Assembly (NCBI RefSeq): GCF_014705705.1
Contig: NZ_JACXLD010000003.1
Location: 186,001 to 250,000, forward strand
DNA length: 64,000 bases
Direction: 5' to 3'
Source: Spongiibacter pelagi
Lineage (GTDB): Bacteria > Pseudomonadota > Gammaproteobacteria > Pseudomonadales > Spongiibacteraceae
Of the stretch, positions 7,959 through 17,231 are shown one piece after another. Within the stretch, counting starts at the first letter, position 1. Every line of letters starts with the position of its first letter. Both the position numbers and the translations under genes were made by a program. The notes below the pieces were generated by a model that ran no database searches, was not told the origin of the DNA, and saw nothing but the letters and a program-made list of their open reading frames with translations.

Positions 7959-10280
7959 ATGTCTGCCCGAATCGTAAAAAAATATTTGCTTGTAAGTAGT
8001 GTGGGGCTGTTTCTTGCTTTGGAAGCCGCTGCGGTATTCTCAGCCGAACTGGCGCTGGAAGAAATTATCGTTACCGCGCAAAAGAAAAGTGAAAGCCTGC
8101 AGGATGTGCCGATTTCCATGTCGGTGGTCACGGGCGAAAAGATTCAGCAGGCGGGCATAAAAAATATTGAAGACCTTGCGGCCTATGTGCCCAACCTGAA
8201 AATGTCGCAGACCTTAATCGGCAATGCCATTTTTATTCGCGGTGTTGGCTCCGGGGTGAACCGGGGTTTTGAGCAGTCGGTGGGTATGTTTATCGACAAT
8301 ATTTATGCCGGCCGGGGCAATCAATTTCGCTCACCGTTTACCGATGTATCACATATTGAAGTATTGAAAGGCCCGCAGGGTTCCCTATTCGGTAAAAACA
8401 CCATCGCCGGTGCAATTAATATCACCACGGCTAAACCGACACAGGAATTCTTTGCCGAAGTGATCGCGGCGGTGGAGCCTGAATACGGCAGCAATGATTA
8501 TTCCGTGATTGCTTCGGGGCCGCTGACCGACAATATGGGCCTACGTTTTACCGGCAAGTGGTCGGAAAGTGATGGCTACTTACACAATATCGTGACTGAT
8601 GAAGACGCTCCGGCGAAACAGGAGTCCATCGCCAGATTGGTGTGGCAGTGGGTACCTAGCGATAAACTGGATCTTGCCTTGAAGCTCGAAAAAGGCAGCT
8701 TTGATACCGAAGGCTCGCATCATCAGCTCAGTGATATTTCCGGTACCTTTTATCTCAATGCGATTCCGCTCAGCCAGTTGGAGGATTATCTCGATCCACG
8801 TGAAGACGGGGTTCTCGATGATAAAAACTCCGAGCGTAATTTTGCCGGCAAAGATCCCTATTCCATTACCGATAACGAAGCGGTGGTATTAACGGCTAAT
8901 TACGATATAAGCGACAGCTTGATCTTTACGTCGATTACCGGCTATTCCGCCTATGAGTACGAGCAGACGGTAGATGGCGATACCACGGATATCGCGATTA
9001 TTGGTCTGGAGCTATATGAAGATTTCACCCAGCTAAGCCAGGAGTTTCGCTTCAGTGGTCAGCTGAGTGACAGTATCGATTTTGTTGCCGGTGTTTTTGC
9101 CTCGCAACAGGATATGTACAATTTTCAAATTATCGATGGCGATTTAAGTACGGTTATTCCCGCCGGAACTATTATTGATAGCCTCTTTCCCTTGGCCCCT
9201 CTTAAAACCAGCGGCATTGCTGATTTTGATCAGCAAACAGAATCACTGGGTGTATTCGGCCAGGTGAGCTGGTTGTTGAACCAAGATTTTCAAATTACCT
9301 TGGGTTTGCGCCAAGGGCGTGAAACCAAAACCGTGGATAAGTCGCAAGTAGTGGCTAGCTTTGGTGAACGTGAACCCACTAACGACCCAATAAAGCTGGC
9401 AATGTCAGATTTTGTTATTGGTGTGGTTCCCCATGAGCTGCAAGGTTCTACAACCGTAGATTCACTCTCGCCAACACTGAATTTACAGTATTTTGTAAAC
9501 AACGATGTGATGACCTATTTGCGTTTTGCCCGTGGCTTTAAAAGCGGTGGCTTTAATGCCTCGGATGGTGGTGGCGATCCCGCCAAATTTGAGTTTGATG
9601 ATGAAGAAGCTGAAAACATAGAGCTGGGCGCCAAGCTGACGCTGCTCAACGGTGCAGCTACCGTGAATGCGGCTTATTTTAATACCACATTCAATAACCG
9701 TCAGTTCGCCACGCTGACCCCAACGGGCACCGTAGTGGGTAATGCCGCTTCATCAATAAGCGAAGGCTTTGAAGTGGATTTTCGTTGGCGAGCGGCCACC
9801 TTTTTGGTGTTAAACGGTTCAGCGGCTTATTTGGATTCCGAGTACGAGAGCTTTACCGATGCGGGATGTACGGCAACTCAAGTGGAGCAAGATCCGGGTA
9901 ATCGCGCCTGTGTCCAGGATTTGTCCGGCAAAACTACAGAGTACGCAGCACCGTGGACCGCATCGTTAGGCGCGGTGATGTTCTTGCCCGTGAGCGAAAA
10001 CTGGGTAGCTAGTTTGGGTGTAGATGTGAACTACACCGCGGGTTATTACTTATCTGCCGATATAGATGACGAGGATTACCAAAGCGACTACGCCAAGGTC
10101 AATGCGCGTTTGGCACTGAAACAACCCGATGGAAACTGGGAGTTTTCATTACTGGCAAAAAACCTGACCGATGAAATTACTAAAACCAATGGCAATGATG
10201 TGCCACGATTTATCGGTGCGCATTTTGCCGGTACGGCGCCGCCGCGAACCCTCACTATGCAGGTTACTTGGAATTACTAA
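7959..10280 (+). CDS. TonB-dependent receptor, module 1
   Basis: 773 residues from ATG 7959 (a TTG directly before it at 7956 is an alternative; GGGAG lies at 7944-7948). Signal peptide with core 'YLLVSSVGLFLALEAAA', TonB-box region 'LEEIIVTAQKKSESLQDVP', plug domain with 'FIRGVGSGVNRGFEQSVGMF' and 'VLKGPQGSLFGKNTIAGAI', then a 22-strand-type barrel ending in the aromatic 'TMQVTWNY'. It imports an unknown ligand across the outer membrane. The plug resembles that of the receptor at 14541 more than that of the receptor at 1-1703. The stop overlaps the upstream in-frame region of the DUF3604 gene, so the two are probably translated together. Confidence 0.93.
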   Translation: MSARIVKKYLLVSSVGLFLALEAAAVFSAELALEEIIVTAQKKSESLQDVPISMSVVTGEKIQQAGIKNIEDLAAYVPNLKMSQTLIGNAIFIRGVGSGVNRGFEQSVGMFIDNIYAGRGNQFRSPFTDVSHIEVLKGPQGSLFGKNTIAGAINITTAKPTQEFFAEVIAAVEPEYGSNDYSVIASGPLTDNMGLRFTGKWSESDGYLHNIVTDEDAPAKQESIARLVWQWVPSDKLDLALKLEKGSFDTEGSHHQLSDISGTFYLNAIPLSQLEDYLDPREDGVLDDKNSERNFAGKDPYSITDNEAVVLTANYDISDSLIFTSITGYSAYEYEQTVDGDTTDIAIIGLELYEDFTQLSQEFRFSGQLSDSIDFVAGVFASQQDMYNFQIIDGDLSTVIPAGTIIDSLFPLAPLKTSGIADFDQQTESLGVFGQVSWLLNQDFQITLGLRQGRETKTVDKSQVVASFGEREPTNDPIKLAMSDFVIGVVPHELQGSTTVDSLSPTLNLQYFVNNDVMTYLRFARGFKSGGFNASDGGGDPAKFEFDDEEAENIELGAKLTLLNGAATVNAAYFNTTFNNRQFATLTPTGTVVGNAASSISEGFEVDFRWRAATFLVLNGSAAYLDSEYESFTDAGCTATQVEQDPGNRACVQDLSGKTTEYAAPWTASLGAVMFLPVSENWVASLGVDVNYTAGYYLSADIDDEDYQSDYAKVNARLALKQPDGNWEFSLLAKNLTDEITKTNGNDVPRFIGAHFAGTAPPRTLTMQVTWNY

Positions 10281-10291
10281 TTACAGGTTCA

Positions 10292-12181
10292 ATGGTTGTG
10301 AGAAGAAAAAATTTTTTAGCAGCGTCATTTTTGTTACTGCTTTCAAGCAGTGCCAGCGCGCAAACCCAGCTTTATTGGGGCGATACCCACGTGCATACCG
10401 CGTATTCCAGCGATGCATTTCTCAACGGCAATTTTTCTATCGGCCCCGATGAGGCCTTTCGCTTTGCCAAGGGTGAGGTGCTTCATCATCCCTATAATAA
10501 CCGTGAGGTGAAATTAGCGCGGCCGCTGGATTTCTTGGTGGTGAGCGATCATGCCGAAGCCCTTGGTGTGGTCGATAGTATGTATTTTCAGTCCAATTTC
10601 GACGAGGTCGGTTTTTGGTTGAGCCTGCGCCGGAAACTGTCTGGCTGGTTAGTTAAAACGCTATTAAATAGCGGTAATGGCGCGGCTACCTTTCGCAATA
10701 TTCAGGCTCCGATTGCCGGCAATGTTGTGGGTGATCCTGTTGCTAATCCAGAGAATCGCCTACCCAAGGGCATGACCTTATTTGGCGATGTTTCCGGTAT
10801 TGAGAAAAATATCTGGCATAAAATTATTGCCGCCGCCGAGCGCCATAATGAACCGGGAGCGTTCACCGCCTTTATTGGTTGGGAGTGGAGCTCAACGCCG
10901 ATGGGCGCGAATCTTCATCGGGTGGTGTTTACACCAGATGGCGCGGATAAGGCAAGCCAGTACATGCCGTTCAGCTCTTTAGATAGTCAATATCCTGAAG
11001 ATCTTTGGCGTTGGCTGGAAAGTACGGCGGAGACGACGGACTCACAATTTATTGCCATTCCGCATAACTCCAATGTCTCCAAAGGTTATATGTTTGCTAA
11101 GTCGACCCTCAAGGGCGAGGCAATGACGCAGGAGTACGCGCAGCTTCGTTCCAAATTCGAGTCGGTGGTTGAAATCACGCAAATGAAGGGCGATAGCGAA
11201 ACCTGGCCTGACCTGTCGCCAGAAGATGCCTTTGCCGATTTTGAGGGCTATCCCCACTATCTGCAGCCAAACCAAGATGGTGATTACCGTGCAACTCGGG
11301 CGGACTTTGTGCGGCAGGCCATTGCGAGTGGCATGGAGTTGGAGCAAAGCCTCGGCATCAACCCCTTTAAATTGGGCGTGATTGGCTCAACCGACACCCA
11401 TACCGGATTTTCTACCCCGGATGATGATAATTTCCTCGGTAAGATGGCATTTGATTCGGTGCCAGAAAATAAGGCCAGCCGAGCCGGCTTGCCTTCGAAT
11501 GGTTGGGGCGTGTCGGCCTCGGGTATTGCGGCGGTATGGGCCGAAGAAAATACCCGCGAAGCGATTTTTAAAGCGTTTAAGCAGCGTGAGGTTTATGCCT
11601 CAACCGGGCCGCGCATTAGTTTGCGGGTATTTGGCGGTTTCGATCTTGATGAGGCCATGTTGAATTCAACGCAATTTGTCTCTGAAGCCTATAAGCGTGG
11701 AGTGCCGATGGGCGGTGAGCTAATGGCGGATACAAAAAAGCGGCCGCTGAAAATTGCCATAAAAGCACTGCGTGATGCCGAAGGTGCGAATCTGGATCAG
11801 GTACATATTGTTAAACTTTGGCTGGATAGTGAGGGCAAGCCTCAGGAAAAAGTTTACCCGGCCTTGTGGAGCGGGCAGCGCCCATTGGCCAGTAATGGTT
11901 TTCCTGAGCCGGTTAAAAATACGGTGAATTTACTGACCGGCGAGCTGGAAAACTCGGTTGGGGCAACAGAGCTGAGTGGTGTCTGGCACGACCCGGATTT
12001 TAATCCCGATCAATATGCCGCCTATTATGTGCGAGTTATTCAAATTCCCACTGCGCGTCATTCGCTGTATGACACCATTGCTCTCGGCGTTTCGCCGGAA
12101 ACCAGTGGTCAGCCAGCCACCATTCAAGAGCGGGCTTATTCTTCCGCGATTTGGTATACCCCTGCAGCAAGTTCTGAGTAA
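10292..12181 (+). CDS. DUF3604 protein, secreted PHP-like metal hydrolase, module 1
   Basis: 629 residues. The start is placed at ATG 10292 because it gives a clean signal peptide (Arg/Lys, Leu-rich core, cleavage after 'SSASA'); an in-frame TTG at 10268 would overlap the receptor. Metal-ligand-like motifs: 'YWGDTHVHTAYSS' (His33, His35), 'FLVVSDHAEALG' (Asp86, His87), 'FIGWEWSS', 'AIPHNSN' and 'GSTDTHTGF'. These fit the PHP/CehA-McbA metallohydrolase fold, which cleaves phosphoester, ester or carbamate bonds. DUF3604 itself has no firmly assigned reaction that I know of. The location should be the periplasm or outside the cell. A paralogue is at 17232-19073, also paired with a TonB receptor. 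Confidence 0.88.
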   Translation: MVVRRKNFLAASFLLLLSSSASAQTQLYWGDTHVHTAYSSDAFLNGNFSIGPDEAFRFAKGEVLHHPYNNREVKLARPLDFLVVSDHAEALGVVDSMYFQSNFDEVGFWLSLRRKLSGWLVKTLLNSGNGAATFRNIQAPIAGNVVGDPVANPENRLPKGMTLFGDVSGIEKNIWHKIIAAAERHNEPGAFTAFIGWEWSSTPMGANLHRVVFTPDGADKASQYMPFSSLDSQYPEDLWRWLESTAETTDSQFIAIPHNSNVSKGYMFAKSTLKGEAMTQEYAQLRSKFESVVEITQMKGDSETWPDLSPEDAFADFEGYPHYLQPNQDGDYRATRADFVRQAIASGMELEQSLGINPFKLGVIGSTDTHTGFSTPDDDNFLGKMAFDSVPENKASRAGLPSNGWGVSASGIAAVWAEENTREAIFKAFKQREVYASTGPRISLRVFGGFDLDEAMLNSTQFVSEAYKRGVPMGGELMADTKKRPLKIAIKALRDAEGANLDQVHIVKLWLDSEGKPQEKVYPALWSGQRPLASNGFPEPVKNTVNLLTGELENSVGATELSGVWHDPDFNPDQYAAYYVRVIQIPTARHSLYDTIALGVSPETSGQPATIQERAYSSAIWYTPAASSE

Positions 12182-12189
12182 GTTCTATA

Positions 12190-12603
12190 TTAATCAGTGT
12201 TTTCTATTGGCTTATCCAACGCGCTAATTTTTATCAGTGAGAGCAGCGACGCAAGCCATAAAAGAAACAGGCACAGCATAAGAACCGGAGTGGTGCCGAT
12301 GTTCTCGGTACGGGTAATCTCGATGTAGGAGTAGCCGGTAATCAGTATGGCGATGAGCGAAAAGGTGATTGCACCGGGCCAAAACCGCCGATGCTTTGCT
12401 TTTATAAATGCGATGCCCCACGGCCCTGAGCACAGAATAAATGCAGCCAGCATTGCGCCGATAAAATTGAGTTTATCGTTTGAATAATGCTGGTAGAGAT
12501 AGCTTTTTACCTCGTCCCAAGCCGCGCCCTTTGCATACGCAGTGAATAGCGCAATAAAACAAACAAGCAATGACAGTGTGACGAGCTTTCTGGCAACGTT
12601 CAT
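12190..12603 (-). CDS. Small integral membrane protein, unknown function
   Basis: 137 residues, not recognised. It has about four hydrophobic segments: an N-terminal one ('LVTLSLLVCFIALFTAYA'), 'FIGAMLAAFILCSGPWGIAF', 'ITFSLIAILITGYSYI' and 'PVLMLCLFLLWLASLLSLI'. No catalytic motif is visible. It is convergent with the DUF3604 gene (8-base gap) and divergent from the AraC gene at 12850. The composition is ordinary for the window and the length is enough for a real gene, but function is open. Confidence 0.6.
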   Translation of the reverse strand: MNVARKLVTLSLLVCFIALFTAYAKGAAWDEVKSYLYQHYSNDKLNFIGAMLAAFILCSGPWGIAFIKAKHRRFWPGAITFSLIAILITGYSYIEITRTENIGTTPVLMLCLFLLWLASLLSLIKISALDKPIENTD

Positions 12604-12849
12604 ATTGGAGCTGAGTCCTTTATTTCTTTTATGTTGCTGAAATGATGGGCACCACTGTAGTCATTTTTTTCGCCGGATACCACTTTTGCAAAAAGGCATT
12701 TTGCAGTGTGGTTGCCGCTTTGCTTGGTGTTGTCTGTATATGTGGAGCTACTTGGAGAGGAGTTAGGGGGAAATTTTTTCTTGCAAAGAAATTCCAATCT
12801 GTCGCATTCTTGGGCTGCTAACACCCTAAATAATAAAATCAGGTAGTAC

Positions 12850-13857
12850 ATGGCGAATATTCTTCGCGCAGCTGGGTTCCGCGGATTTACAGAGCTGCTC
12901 CTCGAATTGGGGGCAAATCCTGCAGAAATCTATGCGCAAACCGGGTTGAATGAGACACATCTGACTAACCCGGACAATATTATTCCCTCCCGGCAAATTG
13001 TGAGGGCAATGAACCTCGCGGCGGAAAAAACCGGACAGGCCGATTTTGGCTTGCGGCTGGGTTTGCGTAATTCCATCGACTTTATCGGCCCGGCGGGTTT
13101 GCTAGCTAAGCAAAGCGAGACCTTGGGTGAAGCCTTGCAGGCCTTGAGCCGCTATATCTCTTTGCACAATCAAAGCTCGCAAATCGCGATGAGTCAGTAC
13201 GGTAAAAAATGCTTGCTGACTTACGATGATGTCACTCCGGGAATGAACAGTAACCCCCATCTTTGTGACCGCTCATTGACCGTGGGTGTGAATTTTTTCC
13301 GTTCATTTCTTGGGCGAGCTTGGACACCCTCGGCCATGTTTTTCAAACACCGTAAACCTGCCGATAGCAGCCTTTATGAAAAAACCTTTGCCTGCCCCCT
13401 GTTTTTTGACAGCGATGTTTACGCTATCGAGTTTGAAGCCGAGGCATTAACGGCCAGATCTAGCCAAACTGACCCGGCGATGCGGCAGTTTTTTCTGAAT
13501 TATCTCGAAGAGCTGAAGCGTCAAAATCTCGGGGGGCTGCCAGAGCTGGTTGAAAACTTGATCCGTTCCCTATTGAGTACCGGTTGCGACCAGGAAGTGA
13601 TTGCGGAAGTGCTCGACATGCATCCGCGAACCTTGCAAAAAAGACTCAAGGCCGAGGGCGTATGCTTTGGGGACTTGCTCAATAATGTACGGGCGGAAAT
13701 GGCCACTCAATATTTATTGGAGTCTGATATTTCCTTAACCGATTTGGCGAGTATGCTGGGTTATTCTGAATTGAGTGCGTTCAGCCGCTTTTTTAGCGGC
13801 CACTTTGGTTGCTCGCCCCGTAATTATCGCAAGGCAAATAGAGCCGATTGCGGATAG
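12850..13857 (+). CDS. AraC family transcriptional regulator between the two TonB/DUF3604 modules
   Basis: 335 residues. N-terminal arabinose-binding-type sensor domain (starts 'RAAGFRGFTELLLELGANP'), C-terminal DNA-binding domain with 'VIAEVLDMHPRTLQKRL' and 'LTDLASMLGYSELSAFSRFF', ending 'GCSPRNYRK'. ATG at 12850 with 'AGGT' upstream. It is the only regulator between the two receptor/DUF3604 modules and is a paralogue of the AraC proteins at 5284 and 35151. I infer it controls one or both modules. The ligand is unknown. Confidence 0.88.
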   Translation: MANILRAAGFRGFTELLLELGANPAEIYAQTGLNETHLTNPDNIIPSRQIVRAMNLAAEKTGQADFGLRLGLRNSIDFIGPAGLLAKQSETLGEALQALSRYISLHNQSSQIAMSQYGKKCLLTYDDVTPGMNSNPHLCDRSLTVGVNFFRSFLGRAWTPSAMFFKHRKPADSSLYEKTFACPLFFDSDVYAIEFEAEALTARSSQTDPAMRQFFLNYLEELKRQNLGGLPELVENLIRSLLSTGCDQEVIAEVLDMHPRTLQKRLKAEGVCFGDLLNNVRAEMATQYLLESDISLTDLASMLGYSELSAFSRFFSGHFGCSPRNYRKANRADCG

Positions 13858-13900
13858 ATTTACCTTTCCTCTGCGCCCCTCTCATTAGTCGCTTGTTGGA

Positions 13901-13918
13901 AGTAACAAATATGTTACT
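13901..13918. promoter_or_regulatory. Palindromic operator candidate of the toxin-antitoxin pair
   Basis: Perfect 7-base arms AGTAACA (13901-13907) and TGTTACT (13912-13918) around AATA, directly before the toxin-like reading frame. Type II antitoxins with an XRE helix-turn-helix usually repress their own operon by binding such a palindrome, so this is the likely HigA-type site. Confidence 0.6.
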
Positions 13919-13926
13919 ATTTGGGC

Positions 13927-14130
13927 ATGCCTCACACACGGGCTATGTCTGATGGTCTTTTTGAACTGAGGGTCAAGGGTAAGGAAGGTATCGCTAGGGT
14001 CTTTTACTGCACCAAGGTGGGCAAGCGGATCATTATGCTGCATGGATTTGTAAAGAAAACACAAAAGACCCCAAGTAAAGAATTGCGTAAAGCTCAGCAG
14101 CGTTTGAGCGAGGTTAAAAATGAAGCATAG
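13927..14130 (+). CDS. RelE/HigB-type toxin, N-terminally short
   Basis: 67 residues from ATG 13927 (TTG 13921 also possible). The sequence 'DGLFELRVKGKEGIARVFY' and 'IIMLHGFVKKTQKTP' is the C-terminal two thirds of the phage-Gp49/HigB-like RNase fold (family members usually have about 100-115 residues). The part preceding 'GMPHTRAMSDG' is missing. An in-frame stop lies at 13903-13905, and the palindromic operator occupies that place. Either this is a truncated, inactive toxin kept with its antitoxin, or a naturally short variant. The coding region overlaps the antitoxin gene by 11 bases, the normal toxin-first HigBA order. Confidence 0.7.
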   Translation: MPHTRAMSDGLFELRVKGKEGIARVFYCTKVGKRIIMLHGFVKKTQKTPSKELRKAQQRLSEVKNEA

Positions 14131-14407
14131 TGAATTAAAGGAAGCAGCACTTTCCAAGCCCGAAGTGAAAGCTGCATATGATGAAATGGCTCCGGAGTTT
14201 GCGCTGCTTCGACAAATGCTTAAGGCAAGGCAAAGTGCAGGTCTGAGCCAAGCTGACGTTGCTGAGCGCATGGGTACGAAACCACCGGCAGTAACACGGC
14301 TCGAGTCGTCATTGGGTAATGGCAAGCATTCACCTTCGCTGGCCACTCTGCAAAAGTATGCACATGCGGTGGGCTATAAACTACAGGTTAAATTAGTACG
14401 TTCTTGA
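14120..14407 (+). CDS. HigA-type antitoxin, XRE helix-turn-helix
   Basis: 95 residues. N-terminal segment 'AAYDEMAPEFALLRQMLKAR' is typical of antitoxins paired with Gp49/HigB-like toxins, followed by the HTH 'LSQADVAERMGTKPPAVTRLES' and a C-terminal 'SLATLQKYAHAVGYKLQVKL'. It should neutralise the toxin encoded upstream and repress the operon through the palindrome at 13901. The antitoxin looks complete although the toxin is short. Confidence 0.9.
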   Translation: MKHSELKEAALSKPEVKAAYDEMAPEFALLRQMLKARQSAGLSQADVAERMGTKPPAVTRLESSLGNGKHSPSLATLQKYAHAVGYKLQVKLVRS

Positions 14408-14474
14408 TTGGGCCAACTTATAACAATCCGTCGCGGCAGCGAAAATGCGGCCTAGAGACAAATGTCCCGATAGA

Positions 14475-14501
14475 TAAAAAAAGGGAGCCCCGAAGGGCTC
14501 C
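14475..14501 (-). terminator. Rho-independent terminator of the TonB receptor gene at 14541
   Basis: Seven-base perfect stem GGAGCCC/GGGCTCC around CGAA (14484-14501). On the minus strand it is followed by a run of seven T (complement of A14476-A14482). It lies 40 bases beyond the receptor stop codon. Confidence 0.9.
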
Positions 14502-14540
14502 ATAGGCGAGAGAGATTGCTAAGTTAGAACGCTTCTGAAA

Positions 14541-17057
14541 TTAGAAGCGGTAGGTACCTTGCAGGGCAAAGGAGCGCAGGCGGTCGGTTTGTTTAAAGCC
14601 GTTGCCGTTGACCAGTGGCTGGTCGTTGGCGTTACCGGTGCTGGTCAGTTCATCGCCGAGGTTTTTACCAATCAGCGCCACTTCCCATTTTTCGTTCACA
14701 TCGCCAAGACTGATGCGGGCATCATATTTGGTGAATGATTTTTGGTAGCCGTAGATAGGGTCAAGGTCAGCCGATACATATTGCTCATCGCTGTAATTGG
14801 CATTGAATATAAAGCGAGCCATCAAGCTGTTGCCCACTGGCTGGGTGTAGTTCAGATTGAGGTTAAAGGCGAGTTCAGGTGAGAACACATTGGTATCGCC
14901 AGAGGCATCGCGGTAAGCCGTAGTTGTGCCTGGGTTTACACAGTCGCCACGAACCGCGCTAGCGGGTGAAGCAGGTGTTGCCCAGCAAGGCGCATTGGGG
15001 AAGTCTTTGTAGGTGTTGTCCAGATAGCTGCCCGCAAAACCAACCCGCAGTTTTTCGGTGGCGGCCCAGTTTAGATCCACCTCCAGACCCTTGGCTTCAA
15101 TCTCCGCCGCATTTTGTACAAAGAAGGCGGTGGCGCCGTCGAAAATACTGACCTGATAATCTTCAACAGTGACCATAAAGGCGGTGGCGTTTAGGGTCAT
15201 GGAGTTATCAAACAGATAAGTCTTGATACCCACTTCGAAGTTTTGTGCTTTTTCCTCTTCGTATTCGAAGAACGGCGAAGTATCGCTGCGCAGGAAGCGG
15301 GCATCGAAGCCACCACCCTTGGTGCCGCTGGAGGCGGTTGCGAAAATCATGGTGTCGGCGCTGAGGTCATGTTCCAGTGTTAGCTGGTAGTTAACATCGG
15401 ATTCGTCGCGTTTGCGGTCGCGAATATCGTGTTCATAGGTGCCCAATAAGCCGTCGTAAACCTCCTCGGTAATTTGTGCATAGGTGAAGCCGTTGCTGGC
15501 TAGGGTGGAGCCGGTAGGGCTGGTCAGGAAGGCGTCGTAATCAGCGGCGGTGCTGCCCACGGTTTGTCCGGCGCGATAGACCCAACCGCCAGTCATGCGT
15601 TTATTCAGGAAGTGATCGACTTCTTTATCTTCCGAGAAATAGCGCAGGCCGGCGGTTAAGCGGGTGGCGTCGGTAAAGCTCCAGGTTGCCGAGCCGAATA
15701 CCGCCCACATTTCCTGTTTTTGATCCATGCCGTAGTCGCGGGTGAGGTTGGCCAGTTCGCGTGGGTCTGCCAGGCCGAGTTGCTGGAAGGCCAGCGTGCT
15801 ACCAAAGGCTTCACCAGAGCGGTAAACCAAGTCACTGCTGTGATAGTAAGCGCCAACAATATATTCCAGTTGCTGCCCTACGGGAGACGCTATACGAATC
15901 TCTTGGCTGTACTGGTCGTAGTCTTCAGTGGCGTCAACTTGAATCAGTGGCAGGGCGGAGAAGTCACAGTCACAGATGTCGCGGTAATCGTAGTGCGCGT
16001 AACCGGTGGTGGCGGTTAGTTCGTGCTCGCCGAGTGACCACTGAAAAATCAGCGTGGCCAGATCCATGGTATTGGTGCTGCCTTCCTCTTTGTCAGGGAA
16101 GCCCAGCGAGCCAATAAAGGCGGGCTGGAGTTGGAATAATAGGGCGCCGCCGTCGTTATCGACCGCGCGTTCATCATCGTAACGCTCTGAACCATCGCCC
16201 CCGGTTGCCGCTGCGACCAGGGCTTTGTTCAAGTCGTAGGTAGCTTGAGCGCCGGCATTGTAGGGATTGATATCGGCAAGCTGGGTCGATTGTTGGGTAG
16301 AGTCAAACTTGCTGTGTTCCAGCTTGGCGGTAATGGTGAGGTCTTCTGCGGCATCCCAACGCAGTTTACCGCGCAGGGTTTTATCGTCGCGCTCGGGGCC
16401 GTCTTCGTTGGTCATCACGTTTTTGATATAGCCATCCATTTGATAACCGCGCACGGCCAAACGACCACTTAAAGTGTCGCTTAATGGGCCGGAGACAATC
16501 GCGCTGATTTCTTTTTCGCCGTAGCTACCGGCCATGGCGGTAATCGACGATTCAAACTCTTCGGTGGGGTCAGCGGTAATTACGCTGATCGCACCACCGA
16601 TGGTGTTTTTGCCAAACAAAATCGACTGCGGGCCACGCAATACTTCTACTCGAGCCAAGTCCATAAACGGAGCGCGGGTGAGTTGGTGACGGCCCATGTA
16701 AATACCATCGTGGAAGATGGAAACAGATTGCTCGATACCTTGGTTGGCGCCGGGGGTACCGATACCGCGAATAAATACAAAGTTACCGATGGGGTTTTGC
16801 GCCATGGTCACGGCGGGCATATCGGCGGCGAAGTCTTCTGCGCGGGTTACGCCCATTTCACGAATGGATTCGCCGCTCATGGCGATCATCGAGATGGGTA
16901 CGTCTTGCAGGCTTTCTGCGCGTTTGGTTGCTGTTACAAGCACTTCTTCAAGTACCGGTGCCGCAAGTGCGGAACTGGCAAGCCCCATTGCCAAAGTGCC
17001 TCGGCAAAGGGATTGAATGGTGCGGCTTAAGGACAGTTTCTTATGCATTATGCTCAT
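14541..17057 (-). CDS. TonB-dependent receptor, module 2
   Basis: 838 residues. The signal peptide ends near 'GLASSALAA', then TonB-box 'LEEVLVTATKRAESLQDVP', plug motifs 'FVFIRGIGTPGANQGIEQSV' and 'VLRGPQSILFGKNTIGGAI', and a barrel ending in 'LQGTYRF' with terminal Phe. Outer-membrane importer, substrate unknown. The plug segment 'GN-x-x-FIRG-x-G ... N-x-G-x-EQSV' is shared with the module 1 receptor. Start ATG 17057 with 'GAGAGG' seven bases before. It is downstream of the DUF3604 gene at 17232 (174-base gap), so gene order inside this module is the reverse of module 1. A strong terminator follows. Confidence 0.93.
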   Translation of the reverse strand: MSIMHKKLSLSRTIQSLCRGTLAMGLASSALAAPVLEEVLVTATKRAESLQDVPISMIAMSGESIREMGVTRAEDFAADMPAVTMAQNPIGNFVFIRGIGTPGANQGIEQSVSIFHDGIYMGRHQLTRAPFMDLARVEVLRGPQSILFGKNTIGGAISVITADPTEEFESSITAMAGSYGEKEISAIVSGPLSDTLSGRLAVRGYQMDGYIKNVMTNEDGPERDDKTLRGKLRWDAAEDLTITAKLEHSKFDSTQQSTQLADINPYNAGAQATYDLNKALVAAATGGDGSERYDDERAVDNDGGALLFQLQPAFIGSLGFPDKEEGSTNTMDLATLIFQWSLGEHELTATTGYAHYDYRDICDCDFSALPLIQVDATEDYDQYSQEIRIASPVGQQLEYIVGAYYHSSDLVYRSGEAFGSTLAFQQLGLADPRELANLTRDYGMDQKQEMWAVFGSATWSFTDATRLTAGLRYFSEDKEVDHFLNKRMTGGWVYRAGQTVGSTAADYDAFLTSPTGSTLASNGFTYAQITEEVYDGLLGTYEHDIRDRKRDESDVNYQLTLEHDLSADTMIFATASSGTKGGGFDARFLRSDTSPFFEYEEEKAQNFEVGIKTYLFDNSMTLNATAFMVTVEDYQVSIFDGATAFFVQNAAEIEAKGLEVDLNWAATEKLRVGFAGSYLDNTYKDFPNAPCWATPASPASAVRGDCVNPGTTTAYRDASGDTNVFSPELAFNLNLNYTQPVGNSLMARFIFNANYSDEQYVSADLDPIYGYQKSFTKYDARISLGDVNEKWEVALIGKNLGDELTSTGNANDQPLVNGNGFKQTDRLRSFALQGTYRF

Positions 17058-17231
17058 GGTTTGCCTCTCTAGCGTTTTTCCTGATGCTTTTAAAATGATT
17101 ATTGTTAGTGGGTTATTAAAGGGTGGACGGTCCTTGTCTTATCCTTGAAATTGTCAGCGCTATCTCCTTTTTTGCGGCTAATGTAAAAAGTTAGTTTTTT
17201 GTTTGTACTGTAGCTCAAAATGCATTTATCG

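Noticed and set aside
12600-12851. Possible 83-residue minus-strand gene upstream of the AraC gene
   Set aside because: It fills the whole divergent promoter region and has no recognisable feature; regulatory DNA is more likely.
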